The translations under genes and the position numbers were made by a program. Below are positions 49,135 through 56,576 of a stretch of 64,000 bases of DNA, piece after piece. The stretch is from assembly GCA_020846975.1 (NCBI GenBank), contig JADLCX010000072.1, positions 1 through 64,000 on the forward strand. Direction: 5' to 3'. The DNA is from Phycisphaerales bacterium (GTDB lineage Bacteria; Planctomycetota; Phycisphaerae; Phycisphaerales; UBA1924). Numbering within the stretch: position 1 is the first letter of the stretch; the number at the start of each line of letters is the position of its first letter. The notes beneath the pieces are model-generated. The model was not told the origin of the DNA. It was given only the letters and a program-made list of their open reading frames with translations, and did no database searches.

Positions 49135-49956
49135 ATGCTCGACCGCTTCGCCAAACTCCCGAGTTCGCTTGATGGCAAGGCCCGCACGGTCCGGTTGGGG
49201 GGGGCGGGTGACATCCCCGCGCTGCTCATCCATCCCGACTGGATCTCCTGCGTGCCCACGGTCGTCTGGATGCACGGCCGCACGGCGAACAAGGAACTCG
49301 ATGCGGGACGGTATGTGCGCTGGATGAAGGCAGGATTCGCAGCGTGTGCGATCGATCTTCCCGGCCACGGCGAGCGGAAGGACGCCCGCGCCGATGCGCC
49401 CGGCGAGGCGCTCGGGGTGCTCGCCGCGATGATCACCGAGATCGACCACATCGTCGAGGCCCTGGCCGATCCGGTCTGGCAGAATGTCTTCGACTTGGAT
49501 CGCCTGGGCATCGGCGGCATGTCCCTCGGCGGGATGGCGACGCTGCGGAGACTGTGCGCCCCCCCACCGCACCCGTTCAAGTGCGCGGCGGTCGAGTCCA
49601 CCACCGGCGACCTCACCGGCCTGTACCGCCCCGATGGCCCCAGGCCGTGGGGCACCAGCTACCCGCTCGAGCAGATCGCCCCGCTCGACCCCCTCCAGCA
49701 CATCGAAGGATTTCGCCCCATCCCACTGCTCGCGCTGCACAGCGAGGCCGACCGCATCATCCCCATCGGCCTGCAGCGCGGCTTCCTCGATCGCCTGCGC
49801 ACGCGCTACACCGCGCAGAACGCCGACCCTGCACTGATCACGCTCCACACCTGGCCCACCACGGGCGCGCCCGAAGAGCACTCCGGCTTCGGCCGCCACG
49901 GCAACGAAGCCAAGAACCTCCAGACCGAGTTTCTGGCCCGACACTTGAAGATGTAG
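49135..49956 (+). CDS. Alpha/beta hydrolase, dienelactone-hydrolase-like
   Basis: 273 residues. TVVWMHGRTANKELDA forms the oxyanion strand; GIGGMSLGGMATLRRL gives the nucleophile Ser in GxSxG. LLALHSEADRIIPI supplies the Asp, and APEEHSGFGRHGNE a His in the expected C-terminal position. It is cytoplasmic, and the substrate is unknown. It follows the pyrophosphorylase by 12 bp, so co-transcription is likely; it may also start from TAGTGT at 49120. A G-rich tract lies after the stop. Confidence 0.85.
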   Translation: MLDRFAKLPSSLDGKARTVRLGGAGDIPALLIHPDWISCVPTVVWMHGRTANKELDAGRYVRWMKAGFAACAIDLPGHGERKDARADAPGEALGVLAAMITEIDHIVEALADPVWQNVFDLDRLGIGGMSLGGMATLRRLCAPPPHPFKCAAVESTTGDLTGLYRPDGPRPWGTSYPLEQIAPLDPLQHIEGFRPIPLLALHSEADRIIPIGLQRGFLDRLRTRYTAQNADPALITLHTWPTTGAPEEHSGFGRHGNEAKNLQTEFLARHLKM

Positions 49957-49995
49957 GGAAACAAAGGGGAGGGGGGAGGGGGGAGGGGGGGGGGC
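49957..49995. other. G-rich tract between convergent genes
   Basis: On the plus strand the 39 bp between the two stop codons consist mostly of G-runs of 4 to 11 interrupted by A (GGGGAGGGGGG...). It could form a G-quadruplex in RNA or DNA. It carries no hairpin terminator. Confidence 0.6.
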
Positions 49996-50823
49996 TTAGC
50001 CGCGCGTCGCCCGCAGCCGACCCAGCAGCGACCGCACGTTGCCGAGCGAGTTCCACGCGCTCCAGCGCGGCTGCTCCTCGGCCTCGGCGTGCGCGCCCGC
50101 CAGCCGCGAGGGCAGTTCCGCCAGCGCCTGGGCCGCGGTGGCGAACCCGCCGGTCGGGCAGAGGCCCTTGCTCAGCCAGCGGTCGAGCGCGGGATCGAGG
50201 TCACGGACCAGCCGGCCGGCGGGGATCATCGGCTCCTCGGCCCGCAGGCCGGTGATGAGTTGGTACCCGATCTCGACGACCGAGCGCACCTCATCGCGCA
50301 TGTCCTCGGCCTCGGTGGTCAGCGGACCCTTGCGCCAATCCCGCCGCAGCCCGTAGAACTCCAGCAGCAGGCAGCCGTGGCGATCGACGAGGATCTCATC
50401 CATCGCGACCGCACCGTGGATCAACTTGGGATGGACGAACGAGATGGTCTCGAGCACCTGCTCCAGGGCACGGGCCGCCTCGAAGGGCTCCATCTGGCCG
50501 CGTTTCTCCCTCAGCAGCTTGCCGATCGTCCGCACCCCATCGACATCGCCCGTGAAGGGACAGATGACCCACAGGTCCTCATCGGTCTCGACAACATCCT
50601 CGATGGCCAGCAGGTGGTCGTGGGGCAGGGCGCGGCAGGCGGCCACGGCCGACTCCAACCGCCGCCGCGCGGCCGATCGGGCGGGGATGCCGAACCGGTA
50701 CGCCACATGGCTGGAGTGGTCGGTCTGGTGCAGGGCCAGGTGCCGCTCGGCGATCGCGCACGGCTCCAGTTCCCGCGTGAGCAGGTAGGGGCCAACGTGC
50801 GTGGATTCGAGCAGTTCGAGCAT
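49996..50823 (-). CDS. Predicted pseudokinase (protein-kinase-like fold without catalytic residues)
   Basis: 275 residues whose layout follows a Hanks-type kinase. The N-lobe strands include YLLTRELEPCAIAERHLALH, then RRLESAVAACRALPHDHLLA (helix C-like) and IEDVVETDEDLWVICPF (hinge). The C-lobe helix is FEAARALEQVLETISFVHPK. The catalytic loop reads LIHGAVAMDEILVDRHG where HRDLKPxN is expected, and the metal-binding DFG position reads LEFYG. No VAVK lysine or glycine loop is visible. It is therefore probably catalytically dead and a binding module. It is cytoplasmic, with no repeats or helices. Confidence 0.7.
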   Translation of the reverse strand: MLELLESTHVGPYLLTRELEPCAIAERHLALHQTDHSSHVAYRFGIPARSAARRRLESAVAACRALPHDHLLAIEDVVETDEDLWVICPFTGDVDGVRTIGKLLREKRGQMEPFEAARALEQVLETISFVHPKLIHGAVAMDEILVDRHGCLLLEFYGLRRDWRKGPLTTEAEDMRDEVRSVVEIGYQLITGLRAEEPMIPAGRLVRDLDPALDRWLSKGLCPTGGFATAAQALAELPSRLAGAHAEAEEQPRWSAWNSLGNVRSLLGRLRATRG

Positions 50824-51131
50824 GCCTCAGCGAGCGATCGGGCGGGCCGTTGACGGTGAACCAGGCAGAACGTTCGTGAAATCACGGTGAAACCGTCAAC
50901 CCGGGTTCATCGGCGGAAACCGAAAGTGGCCCCCAGTTTAGCGGGGGAGGGGGTGGGGTTTCAAGTCTGAGATAAAGTGGGTACTAACAGGGGGAGGGGG
51001 TGAGGGGGGGGGAGGGGTGTCGGGGTGAGGGGGTGAGGGGGTGACGGGGTGACAGGATGACCAAAGGCAAGAAGGGGTGGCAAGGCCTGTTCACCTTGTC
51101 ACCCCTTCACCTTGTCACCCTATCACAATGC
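50824..51131. other. Intergenic region with inverted repeat, G-rich and GTGAC-type repeats
   Basis: No gene is supported. GTTGACGGT (50849-50857) and ACCGTCAAC (50892-50900) are perfect inverted repeats upstream of the pseudokinase start. From ~50940 to 51060 the sequence is G-runs and short repeats of the GGGGTGAG and GGGGTGAC type. It is followed by their near-complement CACCTTGTCACCCCTT (51090-51125), so the segment could fold back on itself. Confidence 0.6.
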
Positions 51132-51824
51132 TCACGCCGCCATCTTCACCCCCCCGCCATCCTCGGCAACCGCGCTGACGGTGAAGCCGCCGCCCCCACC
51201 ACCGCCGAAGTTGAACACGATCGGCTGGGTCCACGCGCTGGTGAGGTTGCCGCGGACCGCGCGCACGCGGTACTGCACCGGCCCGGAGCCGATGTCGGCA
51301 TCGGGGTCCATGTAGTTCCGCTCCATCGTCGCGCCGAGGACCGAGTAGTTCGCCTCACCGATCTTCTTGCGCTCCAGCAGGAAGAACACGCCCGAGCTGG
51401 GCCCGCTGGATTCCGGCCGCCACGCGAGCGTGACGACCCCATCGGGGCTGACGCTGCCGGTGAACTCGAGAGGTGTGGACGGCGCGGGGACGGGGGAGGG
51501 GGGGGCGGGGGGGTTGATGTCCGCGAGCACGTACACGTTGGGGTTGCTCGTGCTCTCGGCGAACGACTTGATCGTCGAGATGACGCCGCGGCCCAGGTCC
51601 ACCAGCGTGTTGTTGAGGTTGTAGAAGTTCAGCGTGGCGGCCTTGGCGGCGTTCCGCGCCACCATCATCGAGTCGAACCCCGCGCGGCAGGCCGTGGTCG
51701 CGTTCTTGACCGAGAGCGCGGTCGCGGCGCTGATGCCCACGTTTACGGCATTGGTTTGCCACAGGCCGTAGTGGGCCTCGAAGTACTGAAGACGAGCCAG
51801 ACGTGATTGCGGTAACTCAGACAT
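51132..51824 (-). CDS. Hypothetical protein with fibronectin-III-like domain
   Basis: 230 residues from the ATG at 51824 (SD GGAGA 7 nt upstream). Residues ~1-110 are helical and Ala-rich (LQYFEAHYGLWQTNAVNVGI, NFYNLNNTLVDLGRGVISTI), without a signal peptide. A Pro-rich linker (PPAPPSPVPAPSTPL) leads to an FN3-like beta domain (FTGSVSPDGVVTLAWRPESS, VQYRVRAVRGNLTSAWTQPI) and a Gly-rich tail encoded by a C-rich tract. The WxP...YRVRAV pattern is typical of FN3. Function unknown; a structural or appendage role is possible. Confidence 0.7.
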   Translation of the reverse strand: MSELPQSRLARLQYFEAHYGLWQTNAVNVGISAATALSVKNATTACRAGFDSMMVARNAAKAATLNFYNLNNTLVDLGRGVISTIKSFAESTSNPNVYVLADINPPAPPSPVPAPSTPLEFTGSVSPDGVVTLAWRPESSGPSSGVFFLLERKKIGEANYSVLGATMERNYMDPDADIGSGPVQYRVRAVRGNLTSAWTQPIVFNFGGGGGGGFTVSAVAEDGGGVKMAA

Positions 51825-52102
51825 TGCGAGTCTCCATGGCCGCGCCGATCCCACCCAACTGCCCGCCCCGCCGCACACGCGGCGAGGATCGGAGATGACC
51901 GGACAAGCGGGGTGCGCTGCACGCGGCGCCAACCGCATCGACGGAACAACCGTCGCACTTGATGGAGATCGCGCAATCGGCGCCAAGCTCTCCGCGCTTG
52001 CGCTCGGGCACGTTCGCTGCTTCCCAGTCCTGATCCAACGTCCGCCCGCGTTATCTCCGCGGCAGCGGCCCTGGGCGCACGTTCCGCGCTCCACGAGAGG
52101 TC
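51825..52102. other. Intergenic region without supported gene
   Basis: About 280 bp between the FN3-like gene and the second 21-bp array. Short open frames in several phases show no recognisable residues. CCGCCGCACACGCGGCGAGG (51870s) can form a small hairpin. No RNA gene seen. Confidence 0.4.
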
Positions 52103-52312
52103 GATTCAATCGTTGAATCGGGCGGTGCAACCGCTGAATCGGCCGGTGCAACGACTGAACCGGTCGATTCAACTCTTCAACCGCGCGATGCGCTTGTTGA
52201 ACCGGCCGGTGCAGCACCTGAACCGCGCGGTTCAGCCCTTGAACCACTCGGTGCAACGCTTGAGCCGGTCGATGCAGCCGTTGAACCGCGCGATCGAACC
52301 CATGAACCATCG
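52103..52312. repeat. Second array of ten 21-bp dyad repeats
   Basis: Ten contiguous 21-bp units with core GGTGCAACGCTTGAACC followed by GGCC/GCGC; the first unit begins GATTCAATCGTTGAATC. Length, phase and dyad are the same as in the array at 42780-43031, so they form one repeat family at two loci 9 kb apart. Read as protein it gives a seven-residue motif NRPVQxL, an artefact of the 21-bp period in my judgement. Confidence 0.88.
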
Positions 52313-52345
52313 CGCTCTCTCTTCGCATGAGCCGCTTCGGCGCAA

Positions 52346-52515
52346 CAGCGTTAGCCGGGGGCGTGAGCCCCCGGTCGGCGTGCGCTTTGATCCGCGAGCC
52401 CCAACGGGGCGGCACAGCGTTTCACCACCAGCCAGCGCACGTTCCTGTGTCGCCCTTCCAGGGCTCTTGAACATGACCAACACTCACCGGGGGCTTTCGC
52501 CCCCGGCTAACGCTG
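52346..52515. repeat. Pair of inverted REP-like hairpins
   Basis: CAGCGTTAGCCGGGGGC (52346-52362) recurs as its exact reverse complement at 52499-52515. Each copy also forms its own hairpin: CCGGGGGC-GTGA-GCCCCCGG at 52355-52374 and CCGGGGGC-TTTC-GCCCCCGG at 52487-52506. The 130 bp between contain AGCCCCAACGGGGCG, another small palindrome. The layout is that of a REP pair (BIME-like). Confidence 0.8.
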
Positions 52516-52731
52516 TCGCGCCGCTGGCGCGGCTCCGAGGGCGCGACCTCCGAAGGTCCGGCCCGAGTTGCGCACGGAGTGGTTGTGCCTCCGAGGCCCG
52601 ACCTCTTCCAAAGGAAGGTCTTGAGGCGGGCGGCCCAGCCAGCGCTCTTCCGCGTGCCGCCGCCGGTCGGCTCTGAGTCCGGCGGTGCGGTCGCGCGAGG
52701 ACTTGCGAGCTCACGAGCACGACGACGCTCG
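52516..52731. other. Intergenic region, possibly repeat-derived
   Basis: About 215 bp with short inverted repeats (CGCGCCGCTGGCGCG at 52518-52532; GGGCGCGACCTCCGAAGGTC) and frames rich in Arg/Ala/Pro with no recognisable protein. I see no gene. Confidence 0.4.
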
Positions 52732-52761
52732 CACTGCCTGCCTCGGAGCAGGCAGGCAGTG
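52732..52761 (-). terminator. Long hairpin downstream of the TlpA-like gene
   Basis: CACTGCCTGCCT (52732-52743) and AGGCAGGCAGTG (52750-52761) form a perfect 12-bp stem with a 6-nt loop, 16 bp past the stop codon of the minus-strand gene. There is no T-run, so it is either a 3'-end stabiliser or a Rho-independent terminator of non-canonical type. Confidence 0.55.
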
Positions 52762-52777
52762 GCACGGGAAAACCTGC

Positions 52778-54148
52778 TTACTGCTTGCTGACCTCCGCCA
52801 GCAGCGGATCGATCAGCATGATCTTCTCCTCCATCGGCACCAGCGGGTTGAGGCCGCGGTGGCGGACGATGCCCTTGGCATCGATGATGACCATGTGCGG
52901 GATCGAGCGCACACCGTACTCGGCGTTGGCCGCGCTGTCGGCGGTGAAGGCCTGCGGCCAGTGAATCTTCATGGGGGCGAGCATCTCGGCCATGAGCGTG
53001 AACTCGCGTTCGGGCTGACCGCGGGTGTCGATGCGCTTGTTGTTCTGATCGATGTGGAACCCCTGCGGGTGCGTGATCCCGATGATCGCGACGGGCTTGT
53101 CCTTGTAGTGCTCGACCAGCGCGGCGACCCTGGGGATCGACATGCGGCAGGGCCCGCACCAGGTGGCCCAGAAGTCGAGCACGACGACCTTGCCCCTGAG
53201 GTCGGAGAGCTTGGTGAGTCTGGAATCGCCGCTCGACCACACGAAGGTGATCTCGGGCGCGGGGAAGCCGACCAGCTCGCCGCGCGCGTACGCGCCCTCG
53301 AGGTAGCGGATGTTGGCCGCGAGGCGGTTGCGGGTGTCGGCCTGGCCGGCACCGGTGACTGGCGGGCTTTGGGCCGCGATCTGCTTGTCAAGCTTGGCCA
53401 GCGCGTTCTTCTGGATGGTCAGGCACTTGTCGCGGAGTTTCCTGATCCGCTCGGGCGCGAGCGGCGGGTCGATCTTCGCACCCAGCACCATGTCCATGAG
53501 GTACGAGGTCTGCCACGAGTTGATCGGGCCGAGCTCGTCGGGCAGGACATCGGCGAGGTCGGCGATGAGGGGCACCGTGTGCCCGACCATCGCGTACGGG
53601 ACGGCCTGGGTGCAGTTGATCCCCTCGGCCGCCAGCCCGCTCTCGAGCGCAGCGCGGTAGCCGGGGTGCCTGAGCGCGCCGTCGATGATGAGCCGCTGCT
53701 CGGAGGGGTCGGGCTCGCAGCCGATGAGCGTGAGCCGCACGATCGCGGCGCGGGCGCCCAGGGCGGTGCGGTCGGCGGCGAGGATGCCCAGCTGCCGCAT
53801 CACCGGGGCGTGCAACGGCTGGGGGATGTTCCGCAGGATGACCGCGCCCAGCAGCATCTCGAACTGCTCGGTGGTCAGCGAGGGGACATCGACCTTGCCG
53901 AGCAGGTCGCCCGCGGCGGCGGTCATGGCCTGCGCGTAGTCCTTGCCCTGGGCGACGGCGGTGTTCACCTGCTGGTTGCAGGCGGTCATCAACCGCTGGA
54001 GCGCGGCGTTGGTGATGGGACCGGCGGCGGGGGTCGTGGCCGGGGGGATCGGAGGGAGGGGGGGAAGGGGGGGGGGCGGGTCATCGGACAGGCCGCCGGT
54101 CGAGACCGCCGCGCACGCGAGCAGAGCCGAGATCACCGGAAAAAGCAT
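52778..54148 (-). CDS. Exported TlpA-like thiol-disulfide oxidoreductase
   Basis: 456 residues. The start at 54148 is chosen because GGAG sits 6 nt before it; an ATG two codons earlier is too close to that SD. The signal peptide is LFPVISALLACAAVS, with a mature start near STGGLSDD and a Pro-rich linker. Residues ~40-290 form a helical domain of unknown type. The C-terminal ~160 residues are a thioredoxin fold of the TlpA/AhpC-TSA group: FPAPEITFVWSSGD, LRGKVVVLDFWATWCGPCRM (CxxC active site), and YGVRSIPHMVIIDAKG with the cis-Pro. It would reduce or oxidise periplasmic thiols. The HEAT-repeat gene lies upstream on the same strand. Confidence 0.88.
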   Translation of the reverse strand: MLFPVISALLACAAVSTGGLSDDPPPPLPPLPPIPPATTPAAGPITNAALQRLMTACNQQVNTAVAQGKDYAQAMTAAAGDLLGKVDVPSLTTEQFEMLLGAVILRNIPQPLHAPVMRQLGILAADRTALGARAAIVRLTLIGCEPDPSEQRLIIDGALRHPGYRAALESGLAAEGINCTQAVPYAMVGHTVPLIADLADVLPDELGPINSWQTSYLMDMVLGAKIDPPLAPERIRKLRDKCLTIQKNALAKLDKQIAAQSPPVTGAGQADTRNRLAANIRYLEGAYARGELVGFPAPEITFVWSSGDSRLTKLSDLRGKVVVLDFWATWCGPCRMSIPRVAALVEHYKDKPVAIIGITHPQGFHIDQNNKRIDTRGQPEREFTLMAEMLAPMKIHWPQAFTADSAANAEYGVRSIPHMVIIDAKGIVRHRGLNPLVPMEEKIMLIDPLLAEVSKQ

Positions 54149-54221
54149 CGCCATCTCCAGGTTCGCCACCGCCGCACCGCGGGGGGGAAGGGGGAAAGGG
54201 GGGGGGGGGGGACGGCGAAGT

Positions 54222-56348
54222 CTACTTGGGCTCGGGAACCGGGGCATCGGCGGGCGGCGCGGGAGGCCCGTAGAACTCGGGGGTGGCCTCGATGGCCATG
54301 CGCAGGGCGGCCAGCCGCTCGGCCTCGGGCCCGGAGATGTTGGGCCCGAAGCGGGCCTCCAGGGCCGCCAGCGCAGCGCGGGCGTGCGGCAGCCCGATGC
54401 AGTGCTGCAACCCGTTGAGCCAGGCCTCGATCGAGCCGCGGAGGTGCCCGGCCTCGTCGAGGCGGTTGAGCCAGAGCAGCATCTCGGTGCGCTGGTCGTC
54501 GAGTTCGTGGTTGTTGTCGCGGTCGAGCGTGGGCGAGAGGGCCTCGATCGCCGCCAGCGCGCCCGCGGGCCGGCCGAGTTCGACGCGGGTGCCGTAGAGC
54601 AGCAGCAGCCCGGCGACGACGCCCGGGCGCATGGTGCGGCGGGTGTTGATGGCGAACTGCGCGGACAGCGGCTCGGAGAGCAGGCGGGCCAGCATCGCCT
54701 CCCGCAGGTTGGCATCGGCGGTCCCGTTGGCGGCCCGGTAGAGGTCGGCGTGCGAGAGCTGGCGCGAGAGCGCGAGCAGGCGATCCCGCCGCAGGTCGGG
54801 CGAATCGCACGGCAGCTGCGCCAGCGTGCGGAAGCCGGCGAAGGTGGATCGGTGCCGGGCGATCGCGGCCGCGGCGGCGGGGAAGAGGGCCGGATCGTTC
54901 CGGGCGGCATCGGTCACGGCATCCGCAGCGCCTTCGAGCTGGGCGAGCGACTCGGCGGCGGCCAGGCGGGTGGCGGGAACCGCATCGCCCAGGAGCGAGA
55001 GGGCACGGGACCGCTCGCGCTCGCCGCCGAACGCGAAGAGCAGGCGGAGCGCAGCGCCGTCAACACCCGGAGCGCCCTCGGCGTCCAGGGCTCGCATGAC
55101 CGCCGCGGACAGCCGACCGGCCGAGGGTGAGACCGCGGCGAAATCCACGGCCCTGATCGCGTCGAGCAGGCCGCAGGCGGGGCCAAAGACGGCCGGCTGA
55201 GAGGATTCCAGCCAGCCAAGCGCGATCGGGACCAGCGCGGCATCGGGCCAGCGCGCGGCGGCCCGCATCAGCGCACCCGCGACGAGCGGATCGGTCTCCC
55301 TGCCCAGCGAGCGGGCGATCGCGGCGGCCGCCTCGGCCTGTCGCTGGTCGTCGGTGGGCGCGAGGATCGTGATCAGCTCGATCGCCTCCCGTCGCACGGC
55401 CGGCACGGGGTCCTCGAGCACCTTCTGAACCGCATCGACCGCGACGGGCTCGAGACGGCGGGCGTTGGCGAGTTCCTGCCTCGCGAGCGAGAGCCCGAGC
55501 AGACGAACCTCAGCAAGGTCGTCGTTCATGAACTGGGCGAGTTGAACCGAACGATCGCCCATCGACTCGACGGCGAGGTAGCCTTTGCGCGCGGAGGCGA
55601 CCACCCGATCGAGCAGTTCGGCGCGCTGGGCGTTCAGCTCGTCGGCCCGGCGCGCCAGCGAGTCGGCCAGGTCGCGCCGCCACTCCGCATCCGAGATCCA
55701 CCGCACCTGCGAGAACCAAAGGCCCCAGCGGTTGGCATCGGCGCCGAACTCGGAATGCCCGGTCAGACGGGTCAGCGAGGCGAACGCGGCCGCGGAACGT
55801 CCCGGCGGCGAACCGATCCGGGCCTGCTCGATCAACCACTCGACCGACTCGCGGGTTCGGATCGAACCGGCCGCCCGGATCGCCGCGATCGTGAGCTCAT
55901 CCGCGGCACGGCCGGCCAGATCCCGAGCGGGCGCGGGGGCGCAAGCCTTGATCGGGTTGAGCAACAGCGGGGCCGCGGAGGGCATGGCCGCGATTCGGGC
56001 AAGAACGAGGCCCGCAACCTCGACTCGGGCCGGGTCGGCCAGGTCCGCGTCGCTCGCCCTCACGTTCAGGAGCTCGATCACGGCGGCGCGGGCGTCGGGA
56101 CCGGGGTCGTTCAGCAGCCGATCGGCGGCGGCGGAGCGTGCGGCCGGCAACGCGGACGCGGAACGAACAATCGCCACATCATCGCCGATGAGCCGCGCAG
56201 ATGCGACCGGAAGTTCTTTGTTTTCAGGAACTTGTGCGACGGAAACCGCCGCGGAGCCGGTCAAGACCGCGACAAAGGCCGCCAACCCCACGGCCGCGGA
56301 CCGCGGCTTGGGGGCGTGGGGGATTGTGCGGTTTGGAGGGGCGATCAT
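54222..56348 (-). CDS. Exported HEAT-repeat protein
   Basis: 708 residues from the ATG at 56348. A basic N-terminus and hydrophobic stretch (AAVGLAAFVAVLTGSAAVSV) form a signal peptide. The rest is a solenoid of helix pairs with HEAT character: MNDDLAEVRLLGLSLARQEL, DPVPAVRREAIELITILAPT, and ATRLAAAESLAQLEGAADAV. There is no catalytic motif. It is probably a periplasmic scaffold. The TlpA-like gene begins 73 bp downstream of its stop, and a G-rich tract (54184-54211) lies between them. Confidence 0.8.
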   Translation of the reverse strand: MIAPPNRTIPHAPKPRSAAVGLAAFVAVLTGSAAVSVAQVPENKELPVASARLIGDDVAIVRSASALPAARSAAADRLLNDPGPDARAAVIELLNVRASDADLADPARVEVAGLVLARIAAMPSAAPLLLNPIKACAPAPARDLAGRAADELTIAAIRAAGSIRTRESVEWLIEQARIGSPPGRSAAAFASLTRLTGHSEFGADANRWGLWFSQVRWISDAEWRRDLADSLARRADELNAQRAELLDRVVASARKGYLAVESMGDRSVQLAQFMNDDLAEVRLLGLSLARQELANARRLEPVAVDAVQKVLEDPVPAVRREAIELITILAPTDDQRQAEAAAAIARSLGRETDPLVAGALMRAAARWPDAALVPIALGWLESSQPAVFGPACGLLDAIRAVDFAAVSPSAGRLSAAVMRALDAEGAPGVDGAALRLLFAFGGERERSRALSLLGDAVPATRLAAAESLAQLEGAADAVTDAARNDPALFPAAAAAIARHRSTFAGFRTLAQLPCDSPDLRRDRLLALSRQLSHADLYRAANGTADANLREAMLARLLSEPLSAQFAINTRRTMRPGVVAGLLLLYGTRVELGRPAGALAAIEALSPTLDRDNNHELDDQRTEMLLWLNRLDEAGHLRGSIEAWLNGLQHCIGLPHARAALAALEARFGPNISGPEAERLAALRMAIEATPEFYGPPAPPADAPVPEPK

Positions 56349-56576
56349 GCGGATCGAGCACGGCAAGCCGGAGAATGGTTGGGGAACAATACGGAGTACT
56401 GTCGCGGCGGGTTTGGGAACGCGACGGGATCGTGACGCTCTCCAGCGCGGCGCGAGGATGCTCCAATCGGTAGAACGCGGCCCTCGCGTCGAATACAGTC
56501 CGCCCGGTCCCTTGCCCCGGCCGAGCGTCGATGTCGCTCGGCCATTCCGTGTTCCGTCGCGTTTCTGGTGCGAGCC

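Noticed and set aside
51132..52415. Extension of the FN3-like gene upstream to 52415
   Set aside because: The extra N-terminus would be translated from the 21-bp array. The ATG at 51824 has a good SD, and the protein-like sequence begins there.
52113..52676. A 187-codon plus-strand frame with repeated NRPVQxL heptads
   Set aside because: The heptads are a translation of the 21-bp DNA repeat, which is open in all phases. The DNA dyad is conserved better than any one reading, and there is no SD or continuing domain.
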